64,000 bases of DNA from Chryseobacterium capnotolerans (GTDB lineage: Bacteria > Bacteroidota > Bacteroidia > Flavobacteriales > Weeksellaceae): NCBI RefSeq assembly GCF_021278965.1, contig NZ_CP065589.1, positions 1,741,001-1,805,000 of the forward strand. The letters are read 5' to 3'. Position 1 is the first letter of the stretch, and each line of letters starts with the position of its first letter. A program made the translations under genes and the position numbers. Shown piece by piece: positions 17,956 through 27,471 of the stretch. The notes under the pieces were generated by a model that was given only the letters and a program-made list of their open reading frames with translations, ran no database searches and was not told where the DNA came from.

Positions 17956-19017
17956 ATGAAAAAAACTTTAATATATATCATCGTAGCAGCTGTACTCGTA
18001 GGGTTAGCAGCTTACAAGATTGCCGGTAACAAAGAAAAACAGACTCAGGAAGTAAAGGAGGTTGCCAAGCAGGTAGATAAAATCAACGTTAATATCGTAA
18101 CCGTTGCTAGAGAAAATATAGATACAGATTATTCTGCAAACGGAACCTTCATCCCTAAACAGGAAATGAACCAGTCTTCTGAGATTTCAGGACGTATTGT
18201 GAGTGTTTTGGTAAAAGAAGGTTCAAGAGTTGGAGCTGGTCAGGTATTAGCAACAATTAAAAGAGATGCTATCGAAGTTGATGTTACTCAAGCTCAGAAT
18301 AATTTACAGAATGCAATTATTGATAACCAACGTTATGAAAATGCATATAAAACAGGTGGTGTTACCAAACAACAGCTTGATAACTCAAGATTACAGCTGA
18401 AAAATATGCAGGCTGCAGTAAAAGCTCAGGGTGTTAAAGTGAACGATACAAGCATCCGTGCGGGAATCAGTGGAACCATCAACAAAAAAATGGTAGAGCC
18501 GGGAACTGTAGTTTCTCCAGGAACTGCAATGTTTGAGATCGTTAATATCAACAGCTTAAAGCTTTCTGTTTTAGTGGATGAAAGCCAGATTGGAAAAATT
18601 CAATTAGGCCAGGAAGTTCCCATTAAAGTTAACGTTTTACCTGAAGATTCTTTCGTAGGTAGAATTACATTTATCGCTCCTAAAAGTGATGCTTCTTTGA
18701 ATTTCCCTGTTGAAATTGAAGTTCAGAACAGAGGAAATCTAAAAGCCGGTATGTATGCAACCGCTAAATTTAGCACAAACAACGGAGCTGAAACTCAGAA
18801 TATGCTGACTGTTCCTGCTGAAGCATTCGTAAACGGGGTAAGTTCAGGACAATTATTCGTTGTTCAGAATGGAGTTGCCAAGTTGATCAAAGTAACCATT
18901 GGAAAAGTTTACGGAGACAAAGTACAGGTATTGAGCGGGCTGAATGGTGGTGAGCAAGTGGTAACCAGCGGACAGATCAACCTGGACAACGGATCTAAAG
19001 TGAACATTATAAAGTAG
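17956..19017 (+). CDS. RND efflux periplasmic adaptor (membrane fusion protein, HlyD/AcrA family)
   Basis: It has 353 residues with one N-terminal membrane anchor (TLIYIIVAAVLVGLAAYKIAG) and no lipobox. The barrel-sandwich (lipoyl-like) halves are visible as GRIVSVLVKEGSRVGAGQVLA and ISGTINKKMVEPGTVVSPG, separated by a short hairpin of helices (about 90-150). Beta-barrel and membrane-proximal domains follow (GMYATAKF; GLNGGEQVVTSGQ). It links the RND transporter to the TolC duct. It is 7 bp from the transporter gene. Confidence 0.93.
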   Translation: MKKTLIYIIVAAVLVGLAAYKIAGNKEKQTQEVKEVAKQVDKINVNIVTVARENIDTDYSANGTFIPKQEMNQSSEISGRIVSVLVKEGSRVGAGQVLATIKRDAIEVDVTQAQNNLQNAIIDNQRYENAYKTGGVTKQQLDNSRLQLKNMQAAVKAQGVKVNDTSIRAGISGTINKKMVEPGTVVSPGTAMFEIVNINSLKLSVLVDESQIGKIQLGQEVPIKVNVLPEDSFVGRITFIAPKSDASLNFPVEIEVQNRGNLKAGMYATAKFSTNNGAETQNMLTVPAEAFVNGVSSGQLFVVQNGVAKLIKVTIGKVYGDKVQVLSGLNGGEQVVTSGQINLDNGSKVNIIK

Positions 19018-19024
19018 ATGATCT

Positions 19025-22000
19025 ATGAAGTTAGCAGAAATATCGATTAAAAGACCCTCGCTGGTAATTGTATTATTTACAATTCTGACGCTGGGAGGTA
19101 TCCTGAGTTATACGCTCATGGGATACGAATTGATTCCGAAGTTTGAAACCAACATGGTAACCATTTCCACGGTGTATCCTGGAGCTTCACCTGCAGAGGT
19201 GGAAACGTCCGTCACCCGAAAGATTGAGGATGCCGTAGGTTCTTTGGAAAACGTAAAAAAAGTAGAATCTTCTTCATACGAAAGTTTATCTGTTATCATG
19301 GTTCAGCTGAACGATGGAGCTGATGTAGACTATGCCCTGAATGATGCACAGAGAAAGGTAAACGCTATTCTGGCAGACCTTCCTGATGACGTAAAGGCAC
19401 CGTCACTGAATAAATTCTCTTTAGATGATCTTCCGATCATTACGATGAGTATTTCATCAGATAAACTCAACAGTAAGGATCTTTACGATTTATTGGATAA
19501 AAAAATAGAACCTATTTTCTCGCGTGTAAACGGTGTGGCACAGGTTGATCTTGTGGGTGGGCAGGAAAGAGAAATCCAGGTAAATCTTGATGAGAAAAAA
19601 TTGCAGGGGTACGGACTTTCAATAGGCGATGTACAACAGGCAATTCTTTCATCAAACCTTGATTTCCCTACAGGAAGTTTGAAAACAAGAAGTACAAAAT
19701 CTACCATTAGATTATCAGGAAAATATAAATCAATTGAAGAAATGAACAACCTTGTGGTGTCCAATAAAAATGGAGCACAGGTTCGTTTATCTGATATTGC
19801 AACGGTTTTCGACTCTCAGAAAGATGTTGAAAAAGTAGCCCGATTCAATCAGTTTCCAACGATCTTAATGCAAGTAAAAAAACAATCTGATGCGAATGCG
19901 GTTGCTGTATCTGAAAGCATTCAGAAAACAATCAAAACGGTAGAAGAAGCATATAAAGTTCAGGGCGTAAAAGTAAAAATCGTAAATGATACTACAGAAT
20001 TTACCCTTGAGTCTGCCAACCACGTAATTTTCGACTTATTCTTAGCGATTATCCTTGTGGCAATTGTAATGCTATTGTTCCTTCACAGTATCAGAAACGC
20101 ATTCATCGTAATGGTATCTATTCCGGCTTCATTGGTAGCAGCGTTCATCGGAATGAACTTGATGGGCTATACATTGAACTTAATGAGTTTATTAGGACTA
20201 TCGCTGGTGGTAGGGATCCTGGTGGATGACGCGATTGTAGTACTGGAAAACATCTATCGTCACATGGAGATGGGTAAAAGCAAGATCAGAGCGGCATATG
20301 ACGGAGCATCAGAAATTGGGTTTACCGTAGCAGCAATTACATTGGTAATTGTGGTGGTATTCTTACCGATTGCAATGAGTTCAGGTCTTGTAGCAAATAT
20401 TCTTGCTCAGTTCTGTGTCACGGTCGTTATTGCAACCCTCTTGTCATTGCTGGCATCATTTACCATCATTCCTTGGTTATCATCAAGATTTGGTAAACTC
20501 GAGCACTTAACAGGTAAAAACTGGTTCGAAAAGTTTATCCTTTGGTTTGAAGGGTTGATCGACAGATTCACCCATTGGATTACTGATATTCTTGAGTGGT
20601 GTCTGAAAACAACTTTAAGAAGAATTTCTACAGTTGTTATTACATTTATTATTCTAATCAGTTCATTCTCACTGGTCATCTTTGGATTCATTGGAGGAGA
20701 ATTCTTCCCACCAATTGACCGTGGTCAGTTCTTGGTACAAATGGAGCTTTCTAAAGATGCAACTGTTGAAAAAACGAACCAATTAACATTAGATGTTGAG
20801 AAGTTTTTAAGAAATGATAAAGATGTTGTAGACTTGATTACAACGGTGGGGCAGCAGTCAACAGGTTTCGGTGGTGCTCAGGCAACGACTTACCAATCTG
20901 AGGTTCAGGTTAACCTTACCGATAAATCTGAACGTTCTGAAAGTACGAACATCAAAGCTGCAAAAATAAAAAGAGAACTGGAGGAGAAATTCACTGGTGT
21001 TGAGTTCAAAACAGCTCCAATCGGGATCATGGGTGCAGAAAATGCTCCTATTGAAATGGTAGTAACCGCTCCGGATAACGCAACAGCAGTAAAAGAAGCA
21101 ACAAGAATCCTTGAGCTATTGAAAAAAGTTCCCGGAGCAGTAGATGCAGAATTATCAACAGATTCTGGAAATCCGGAAGTACAGGTATCTATTGACAGAG
21201 ATAAAATGGCTTCTCTGGGCTTAAACCTTTCAAGTGTCGGACAAACAATGCAAACAGCATTCAACGGTAATACAGATGGAAAATTCAGAGCTGGAGAGTA
21301 TGAATATGACATTAACATCCGTTTTGGAGATGTGAACAGACAATCTATCGATGATGTTAAAAACCTAATGTTTACAAACCCTCAGGGTCAGCAGATTCGT
21401 CTAAGCCAGTTCGCTGAAGTGAAAATGGGCTCAGGACCAAGTTTGCTTGAACGTAGAGATAAATCTCCTTCTGTAAAAGTAAGAGCTAAAGCAGTAGGTA
21501 GACCAGTAGGAGACGTAGCGAACGAGTGGGCTGCTAAGTTCATGAATGATAAAAAACCTATTGGAGTAGATTATATCTGGAGTGGAGATATGGAAAACCA
21601 GCAGGAAGGTTTTGGTACTTTAGGAATTGCTTTATTAGCAGCGATCGTACTGGTATATCTTGTAATGGTATCATTGTATGATAGTTTCGTATATCCTTTC
21701 GTAGTATTGTTCTCTATTCCGTTAGCGATGATCGGGGTAATGGTAATCCTTGCCTTGACTGCTAACTCATTGAACATCTTTACGATGCTGGGGATGATTA
21801 TGTTGATTGGTCTTGTCGCGAAGAATGCGATTATGATTGTTGACTTTACGAATGCGAGAAAAGCAGCCGGAGCAACCACTCATGATGCATTGATCCAGGC
21901 TAACCATGCCCGTCTTCGTCCGATCCTAATGACAACCATCGCAATGATCTTCGGTATGTTGCCGATCGCATTGGCAACAGGTGCCGGAGCAGAAATGAAC

Positions 22001-22210
22001 AAAGGTCTTGCATGGGTAGTAATCGGTGGTTTAACATCGTCTCTATTCCTTACCTTGATTATTGTACCGGTAGTATACTCTCTATTTGACTCTATTCTAA
22101 GAAGAATGGGTAAAGATACCAAAGTAGACTACGAAGCTGAAATGAAGGCTGAATATGTACACAGAGAATTAAATGAAGACGGATTTACCCCTAAGCATTT
22201 AGACAAATAA
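19025..22210 (+). CDS. RND family multidrug efflux transporter (AcrB-like)
   Basis: It has 1061 residues, full length for HAE1-type proton-driven pumps. Twelve membrane segments are arranged as 1+5+1+5 with two large periplasmic loops. The TM4 proton-relay aspartates are in VDDAIVVLENI (about residue 405). The second half has the matching GLVAKNAIMIVDF. The N-terminus ISIKRPSLVIVLF is typical. The substrate range cannot be read from sequence; candidates include drugs, bile salts, dyes and metabolites. It ends the operon, with a strong terminator 24 bp later. Confidence 0.95.
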   Translation: MKLAEISIKRPSLVIVLFTILTLGGILSYTLMGYELIPKFETNMVTISTVYPGASPAEVETSVTRKIEDAVGSLENVKKVESSSYESLSVIMVQLNDGADVDYALNDAQRKVNAILADLPDDVKAPSLNKFSLDDLPIITMSISSDKLNSKDLYDLLDKKIEPIFSRVNGVAQVDLVGGQEREIQVNLDEKKLQGYGLSIGDVQQAILSSNLDFPTGSLKTRSTKSTIRLSGKYKSIEEMNNLVVSNKNGAQVRLSDIATVFDSQKDVEKVARFNQFPTILMQVKKQSDANAVAVSESIQKTIKTVEEAYKVQGVKVKIVNDTTEFTLESANHVIFDLFLAIILVAIVMLLFLHSIRNAFIVMVSIPASLVAAFIGMNLMGYTLNLMSLLGLSLVVGILVDDAIVVLENIYRHMEMGKSKIRAAYDGASEIGFTVAAITLVIVVVFLPIAMSSGLVANILAQFCVTVVIATLLSLLASFTIIPWLSSRFGKLEHLTGKNWFEKFILWFEGLIDRFTHWITDILEWCLKTTLRRISTVVITFIILISSFSLVIFGFIGGEFFPPIDRGQFLVQMELSKDATVEKTNQLTLDVEKFLRNDKDVVDLITTVGQQSTGFGGAQATTYQSEVQVNLTDKSERSESTNIKAAKIKRELEEKFTGVEFKTAPIGIMGAENAPIEMVVTAPDNATAVKEATRILELLKKVPGAVDAELSTDSGNPEVQVSIDRDKMASLGLNLSSVGQTMQTAFNGNTDGKFRAGEYEYDINIRFGDVNRQSIDDVKNLMFTNPQGQQIRLSQFAEVKMGSGPSLLERRDKSPSVKVRAKAVGRPVGDVANEWAAKFMNDKKPIGVDYIWSGDMENQQEGFGTLGIALLAAIVLVYLVMVSLYDSFVYPFVVLFSIPLAMIGVMVILALTANSLNIFTMLGMIMLIGLVAKNAIMIVDFTNARKAAGATTHDALIQANHARLRPILMTTIAMIFGMLPIALATGAGAEMNKGLAWVVIGGLTSSLFLTLIIVPVVYSLFDSILRRMGKDTKVDYEAEMKAEYVHRELNEDGFTPKHLDK

Positions 22211-22234
22211 ATATCATATACCTTTAATTAATCG

Positions 22235-22266
22235 AAAGCGCCTCAGATTTTCTGAGGCGCTTTTTT
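22235..22266 (+). terminator. Rho-independent terminator of the efflux operon
   Basis: The 13-bp arms AAAGCGCCTCAGA and TCTGAGGCGCTTT are exact complements around TTT, followed by T residues. Confidence 0.9.
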
Positions 22267-22271
22267 GTTTT

Positions 22272-22289
22272 GCCACGGATTCACGAATT
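22272..22289 (+). repeat. Dispersed repeat, family C (GCCACGGATTCACGAAT)
   Basis: It matches the reverse complement of 41001-41019 (GCCACTAATTCACGAAT) at all but two central bases. Confidence 0.55.
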
Positions 22290-22388
22290 TCTTTTTATTA
22301 TAGAGATTATATAAAATACTTTATAGGATAAGCTTTTCTGCCTATTAAGATCTAAACCCTTTCGGAAATTTGTATATGATGCTTTACT

Positions 22389-22404
22389 CTATGTTGCTAT
22401 ATAG
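22389..22404 (+). repeat. Degenerate half-copy of palindromic family A
   Basis: CTATGTTGCTATATAG resembles the left arm of the elements at 8611 and 32270. No matching right arm was found downstream. Confidence 0.4.
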
Positions 22405-22477
22405 CTCGAAATTTCGGGGGTATAGATTGTAGATATGCATCAGATTATTTCGTGTATTAATGGCTATGTAAGGCAAT

Positions 22478-22509
22478 AAAAAAGGCTTTCGGTTTATACC
22501 GAAAGCCTT
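22478..22509 (-). terminator. Terminator of the J-domain/KTSC gene
   Basis: The 12-bp arms AAGGCTTTCGGT and ACCGAAAGCCTT pair exactly around a 4-nt loop. On the minus strand the hairpin runs into a T tract. Confidence 0.88.
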
Positions 22510-22530
22510 CCTATATTGTAAATGAAAAAA

Positions 22531-22977
22531 TTAGTCAGCCATAGCTTCTCCAGCTTTTCTGAAGACAAAGTTTCCGTAGATGTGTCTTCTTGCAAAACGG
22601 CTTGGTGAATCAGCATTCACCATTTTGATATAGGTATTTCTTGGAACACCCATGTATTCATAGGTTTTTCCATTTAAATGTAGAACCGTTAAAATCGATT
22701 TTTCAAGATAAAAATCCTGAATATTAGATTGGGTAATGGTTTCTGTATATTCTTCTTTATATTTTTCCTGAGTTTCAGGGTTAATGCTTACCAGGAAATG
22801 ATAGGCTTCAATCACAGACTTGCTTTTTGCTTCTGCTTCCAGTTTTCCTGCCTCGTCATTGATAAATTTATCAGGATGTGTATCTTTCATCACATTTCTG
22901 TAAATGGTCTTCAACTCTTTTAAAGTTACATTTTTATCAACTCCAAGAAGGGTTCTGTGCTCACCTATTCGTTTCAT
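22531..22977 (-). CDS. J-domain protein with C-terminal KTSC domain
   Basis: It has 148 residues. The J domain occupies about 8-70 with the essential HPD at 34-36 (KDTHPDKF), so it can be expected to stimulate an Hsp70 ATPase. The C-terminal part has the KTSC signature (YEYMGVPRNTYIKMVNADSPSRFARRHI, split here by position: about residues 106-133), a small domain often found with nucleic-acid or phage-linked proteins. A -7-like TAATTTTG lies upstream at 23003-23010. The exact client is unknown. Confidence 0.85.
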   Translation of the reverse strand: MKRIGEHRTLLGVDKNVTLKELKTIYRNVMKDTHPDKFINDEAGKLEAEAKSKSVIEAYHFLVSINPETQEKYKEEYTETITQSNIQDFYLEKSILTVLHLNGKTYEYMGVPRNTYIKMVNADSPSRFARRHIYGNFVFRKAGEAMAD

Positions 22978-23064
22978 ATTTTGAATTCTTATTTTCGGGG
23001 TGCAAAATTAAGGAAATTAATTGGAAAAATTGTAACTTATTCATTATTAATTTATTTTGCTAAT

Positions 23065-23391
23065 TTATTCTCCGTGAAAATATTTATAAGCATAACCTTC
23101 TAAATCTCCACACTCTGAAATTAGATGATCTTCTTCATCATAAATTTTGAAACTTTCTTGTGAATTTCCGATACTTGCTGAACCATCTAGCCCAAGAAGG
23201 AGCGTATAAAAAGTGTCTGTCAAAAGATTGGAAATGATACTCTTCAGTTTTTCTGTCTGAATTTCATCCAGATTTAATTCTTCAATTTTCGTTGAAACAA
23301 GAGTTTTATGTTCTGATTCATTTTCAAACGCTGAGTGAAGAATATTCTGTTTTTCGAGATAGAAATTTTTTACAAACTCTTCGGTTGTCAT
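23065..23391 (-). CDS. Conserved hypothetical protein, 108 residues
   Basis: It is soluble, acidic and without a signal peptide. The C-terminal half (LLLGLDGSASIGNSQESFKIYDEE) looks like a small alpha+beta immunity-like or SMI-like fold, but I do not recognise a named family and no toxin partner is adjacent. It ends 87 bp from the J-domain gene and starts 16 bp downstream of the WG-repeat gene stop, so it is probably co-transcribed with the latter. Confidence 0.65.
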   Translation of the reverse strand: MTTEEFVKNFYLEKQNILHSAFENESEHKTLVSTKIEELNLDEIQTEKLKSIISNLLTDTFYTLLLGLDGSASIGNSQESFKIYDEEDHLISECGDLEGYAYKYFHGE

Positions 23392-23407
23392 TAATAGATG
23401 TTTTAAA

Positions 23408-24352
23408 TTATTTTACATAATAAGGAACAATTCTTTTATCCAGAATAAAATAGAAATCATTTCCTGTTCTGGCTAAAAGACCATCTTCGGAAATCCAGTC
23501 GTATTCTTTCTGTAATGTAGTTCCGTCAGTATAAAGCAAGCCATATTTTTGTCCGTTTTGATAAATTCCCAGTTTAGTTTGTCCATATAACAGTGTTTGA
23601 CACAGCCATGGGCTTTTGGTAATCAATTCTCCTTTAGTATTATAATAATACCATACATTATCTTTTTTCAGAGGAAGGATATTAATGACATTGATCCGGT
23701 TTGGGATAAAATTGATTGATGATTCTTCGTATTCAATGGGAACCAGAATTTTTCCGGGCCTGTCGATAATGCCTATTTTTCCCTCTTTTAAGACCATGAA
23801 ATAATTGTCATCCAATGGCGTTGCATTTTCAACTTCAAAACTGTTGGTATTCATAGTATATTGTCCTCCTTCATTTTTTCTGAAAGGGAATTTTAATAAT
23901 ACCGGATAACCACAGGAAGTCCCTGAACAGAGTTCAAATTTTCCATTGAGCCTATTGAAATTGTATTCGGTACTATTTTCATTCATTAAAAAGCTGATGA
24001 AATTTGTACCACATGTTGTTCGGTGATTGATCTTTGTATAAATTCCCTTATCTATAATAAAGGACCCTGTACGGTCAATCAAATTATATGATTTTGTTTC
24101 TGTGTCAAACACCAAGGCATATTTTCCGTTAAAAGGGTAGGCTTCTCTGAATCTTTTATTAAAAACAGGCTGCCCGTCTTTCAGATTAATATAAACAAAG
24201 CCTCCATTTTGGTAGCTAGGAAGGATGCTGTCCTTAGGAATTTGAGAGTGTGTGTGTTTTACCAGAGTAACGAGGTTAAATGGAATATCAATTTGAGCCT
24301 TTACAGAGAGTGCAGCCCCAAAAATACACAAACAATACAGTCCTTTTTTCAT
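23408..24352 (-). CDS. Secreted WG-repeat-like protein
   Basis: It has 314 residues with a signal peptide (LYCLCIFGAALSVKAQ). Beta-propeller-like WG/KWG repeats are recognisable by spaced GxxDxxGxxxxP(x)EY units, for example GIIDRPGKILVPIEYE and GLLYTDGTTLQKEYDW. Such repeats are structural or binding modules and no enzymatic residues are expected. It shares an operon orientation with the 108-residue gene. Confidence 0.75.
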   Translation of the reverse strand: MKKGLYCLCIFGAALSVKAQIDIPFNLVTLVKHTHSQIPKDSILPSYQNGGFVYINLKDGQPVFNKRFREAYPFNGKYALVFDTETKSYNLIDRTGSFIIDKGIYTKINHRTTCGTNFISFLMNENSTEYNFNRLNGKFELCSGTSCGYPVLLKFPFRKNEGGQYTMNTNSFEVENATPLDDNYFMVLKEGKIGIIDRPGKILVPIEYEESSINFIPNRINVINILPLKKDNVWYYYNTKGELITKSPWLCQTLLYGQTKLGIYQNGQKYGLLYTDGTTLQKEYDWISEDGLLARTGNDFYFILDKRIVPYYVK

Positions 24353-24463
24353 AGTTATCAGTTAGCTGATAAAAATAATAAATTCAGTTGATCTGCAAAG
24401 AAATTTATTTATAATGCTTAAAAATTCAAGACAACCAGCCATTGATGATACACAAAAATCCTA

Positions 24464-25357
24464 TCAGAACTCAGAATACAAATTTTTATTCAGTTTAAAA
24501 TAAATAAACTGATTTTTAAAATCGATAATGGTATTGAATCTTTTTAAGAATGCATTCCCAAAAAAGCCAGCCATTTTTTCTGAAGCATCAATCCCTTCTG
24601 TGGAGTTTGAAAGTGTAATCGGAACATTGTAAAGGAACTTATGGGCAAAAGTAATAGATGGACAAAGCACTACAGGCATTTCATAAACAGAACCATCTGA
24701 ACCTTGTGCGGTAGCTTTTCCTATTGTTTTCATCGTATTCGCTAAAGAATTCTTTCTGGTGTAAGGAGAAGCAATGGTAAGGGCATCATCGGCACCGCTG
24801 TCAAGTCCAAAATATCCGGAATACTCTTTGTCATTCACCGTGATTGAGCTTTCTACGGCTGGATAGTTATCTATGAGATGAAGTTTCATTTTTTCATATC
24901 CTGAGAAATCAATGAATGAATCATTTTCATCATAAAACCTGATCACATTTTTATGGTAATCAATTTCGATGATCTTTCCCTTCATTAAGTCTGTTCCGAA
25001 AACACCGTCAAAATTAACCTCCCCGTAAGGAATCAGTGTAAATGAAACATCGGTTTTCTGGATATCTCCAAACTGAACGGTATTATGACTGCTGTAATCA
25101 ACGGTATTTACTCCATTCGATCCTTTGTTTTGAGATGTTCCGTCGATTTTCAGTTCTACTTTTTTCTTTGAGTTGATATTGATGACAGATCCATCTGCTC
25201 CGGTATCAAACAAAAATTTGATGTTTTCAGTTGTATTTACTTTGCCATTCAGATACACAGAATTGTTTTCCAGAGAAAAGGGGATAAGCGTTGGGGATTT
25301 TTGAGCTGATGCCGTTATACTGATGCATGAAGCTAAGAAAAGGGACTTAAAATGCAT
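24464..25357 (-). CDS. Exported retropepsin-like aspartic protease
   Basis: It has 297 residues with a signal peptide (FLASCISITASAQ). Two aspartic-protease signatures are seen: FLFDTGADGSVI (about 48-59) and YFGLDSGADDAL (about 182-193), so a single chain contains both lobes as in pepsin-like and gag-polyprotein-like bacterial proteases. The second site has DSG, also a catalytic variant. The target is unknown and probably periplasmic. It stands alone between the WG gene and a tandem pair of secreted proteins. Confidence 0.85.
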   Translation of the reverse strand: MHFKSLFLASCISITASAQKSPTLIPFSLENNSVYLNGKVNTTENIKFLFDTGADGSVININSKKKVELKIDGTSQNKGSNGVNTVDYSSHNTVQFGDIQKTDVSFTLIPYGEVNFDGVFGTDLMKGKIIEIDYHKNVIRFYDENDSFIDFSGYEKMKLHLIDNYPAVESSITVNDKEYSGYFGLDSGADDALTIASPYTRKNSLANTMKTIGKATAQGSDGSVYEMPVVLCPSITFAHKFLYNVPITLSNSTEGIDASEKMAGFFGNAFLKRFNTIIDFKNQFIYFKLNKNLYSEF

Positions 25358-25488
25358 AAAGAGAAATTCTAAAGGTTATTGCAGCGAAAATAAATCTATT
25401 GATGATCTTTACAAAGAAAAGAGCTTCCATTAACCTTCCTTTAACCGTTCTCTATGCTCAGTTACTTTTATAAAATTAAGTGTATATC

Positions 25489-25524
25489 ATGTAAATAAAA
25501 AACAGTACTCAAAAATGAGTACTG
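25489..25524 (-). terminator. Terminator of the 256-residue secreted protein gene
   Basis: CAGTACTC and GAGTACTG pair exactly across a 6-nt loop. On the minus strand a T-rich tract follows. Confidence 0.82.
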
Positions 25525-25554
25525 CTATGATGATTTTGAATTTTTCAATTCATA

Positions 25555-26319
25555 TTAAGGTTCATCGCAATTCTTCTTTAGTTTTGTAAAGATTTTGTCG
25601 AAATCCCTGTACATATTTCTTTCTTCATCAATTTTTTGTCTGAAACTGCTGTTGGCACAATTGTGAAAGCTAAGTCCAATCATATCAATCAATGCATAAT
25701 CTTCGCTTTGGGGATCATTTAACTTGGCATTGAAGCGGTTCATCACCCCTTGTGGATCTGCATTGTTTTTACTTTTCAACTCTGTGTAAGCCTTCCATGA
25801 AGCAAACATTTTCTCTCGATCGGGAGAAGATATGGCATCAATAGGTTCCCTGCAGGTTTCATAAAATTTACTGTTTTTAAGCGTGGTAGGATCGGAGAAA
25901 GCGATAATTTCTTCCTTGTTCAGCTCATATTCGTTTTCAAACGTTTGGATGGCATTTTCATGGAGTTTTTTCCAAACGGGCAGATTGATGACTTTGAGAT
26001 TGTAAAGTTCCTGTTTTTTCTCCTGGTATTGTTTTTCCAGGTTCTCAAGATGCTGATCTTTATTCTTGCGGACTTCTTCCAGGCTGGAAAGTTTAAAAAT
26101 AGGATTCGTATCAAAATGAACCCCATTGAATTTATATAAAAGTTTATTAACCCCGTCTATTTCCTCTTTTTCATATTTGGAAGCATCAAAATATCCTTTG
26201 TTGTCACAATTGAAGGTCTGATAGCTGTACGGTGTCAGATTATTGGCTTTTGCCGGGCCTTTTTGACCCCAAACAATAACAGATAAAGTCAGGGAGAGCC
26301 CGACTATCATTTTTTCCAT
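25555..26319 (-). CDS. Secreted protein of unknown function, paralogue 2 of a tandem pair
   Basis: It has 254 residues from the ATG at 26319; an alternative start lies two codons upstream. A signal peptide ends near VIVWGQ. Alignment by eye with the upstream gene shows the same framework: PYSYQTFNCD against LYSYQTFGCD, KGYFDASKY against KGYFDPSKY, KEEIDG, the NLPVWK / NLPIWK stretch, and the DYALIDMIGLSFHNCANSSFR / DYALIDLMNAFSNCANHSFR region near the end. No family is recognised. Two conserved cysteines in FNCD and NCAN may pair in the periplasm. Confidence 0.7.
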   Translation of the reverse strand: MEKMIVGLSLTLSVIVWGQKGPAKANNLTPYSYQTFNCDNKGYFDASKYEKEEIDGVNKLLYKFNGVHFDTNPIFKLSSLEEVRKNKDQHLENLEKQYQEKKQELYNLKVINLPVWKKLHENAIQTFENEYELNKEEIIAFSDPTTLKNSKFYETCREPIDAISSPDREKMFASWKAYTELKSKNNADPQGVMNRFNAKLNDPQSEDYALIDMIGLSFHNCANSSFRQKIDEERNMYRDFDKIFTKLKKNCDEP

Positions 26320-26454
26320 GCGCATAGTTGTAGAAAGAATCCGAATTTTCTAAAATTTCTATGCAAAATTAAGGCTTTAAATTTGAAAACTAAAGAATTT
26401 AACCAATTTTATACAGTTATTTTTATTATTTAATGAGAATTTTAATTTTTTGCT

Positions 26455-27237
26455 TTAAACAGGCTGTTTTCTGAAATTTTTAAGGTTCGTCGCAATCCCT
26501 TTTACTGTAACGAAAACCTTTTCAAACGTTTTAAATAAAGTGTTATCCTCATCAGCCTTAGTTCTGAAACTATGGTTTGCGCAATTGCTGAAAGCGTTCA
26601 TAAGATCAATAAGGGCATAATCATCTTTTCTCGGATCATTCCATTTAGCAGCAAAGGCTTGCTGTGTCCCGGAATATGGCTCTTCCCCCTTTTTAGGCTC
26701 AAATAGCCCTTTCCATACCGAATACATTTTTTCTTTATCCTTGGTGGTCATGGCATCTGCATATTCTTTACAGGTATTGTAAAATTTACTGTTCTGAAGA
26801 GACTGAGGATCATTATACCCCATAATAAGTGCTTTATTGAGCTGATATTCGTTTTCCAACAGAGTAAAAGCCTCTTCATGCTGGTTTTTCCATATTGGAA
26901 GATTGATGATTTTGAGTTCATCCAGTTCTTTCTTTCGCTCCAGGTATTCTTTTTCAGTTTGTTGCAAAAGTTGTGGGTTGTTACTTCGAACCAAATCAAA
27001 TTTAACGGGATTAAATACAATAAGAGAAGTAAACGGGGACCAGGTCAAAGGTTGCAAAAGCTTATAAGTACCATCTATTTCTTCTTTTTTGTATTTTGAA
27101 GGATCAAAATATCCTTTAACATCACATCCAAAGGTTTGATAACTGTAAAGAGCCCGCGAACTCTTTTTTGCAGGAGCTTTTTGAGCAGCTATTACCACAG
27201 ATAAAGCCAAAGACAGTCCTGTAAATAATTTTTTCAT
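26455..27237 (-). CDS. Secreted protein of unknown function, paralogue 1 of a tandem pair
   Basis: It has 260 residues with a signal peptide (MKKLFTGLSLALSVVIAAQ). It is the duplicate of the gene at 25555-26319; the conserved cysteines are in FGCD, the NTCKE stretch and NCAN. The middle is rich in Lys/Glu helices. The gap to the paralogue is 135 bp and no strong terminator was noticed there, so both may be on one transcript. Confidence 0.7.
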   Translation of the reverse strand: MKKLFTGLSLALSVVIAAQKAPAKKSSRALYSYQTFGCDVKGYFDPSKYKKEEIDGTYKLLQPLTWSPFTSLIVFNPVKFDLVRSNNPQLLQQTEKEYLERKKELDELKIINLPIWKNQHEEAFTLLENEYQLNKALIMGYNDPQSLQNSKFYNTCKEYADAMTTKDKEKMYSVWKGLFEPKKGEEPYSGTQQAFAAKWNDPRKDDYALIDLMNAFSNCANHSFRTKADEDNTLFKTFEKVFVTVKGIATNLKNFRKQPV

Positions 27238-27471
27238 GTTTTAATATTGAAAAATTTATACTTTTTGAATTTCGGTCTAAAATTAAAACTTAAAACTTCA
27301 ACTTCTGTTATAAACTAAAATTATTTACTCACTGGTTTCCGGGATTTATAGGGCCTGTCATTTGTTTTTCATCTTGTTTTTTATATTTTGCACCCCTTAT
27401 ATTATGAATTCTGATCTCTGCTGAGACAGAAAGGGAATATAATGATTCAATTATAGAACAAAATATTAATA

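Larger units (their letters stand above)
22267..22477. other. Non-coding gap with two repeat relics
   Basis: No gene is supported. It contains a family C element at 22272-22289 and a half-copy of the family A palindrome at 22389-22404. Confidence 0.5.

Noticed and set aside
19108..22122. Several open frames antisense to the RND transporter gene
   Set aside because: They have no start context, signal or family resemblance and lie wholly opposite a well-supported gene.
23065..23391. Immunity protein of a toxin pair
   Set aside because: No toxin-like gene is adjacent and the resemblance is only general.
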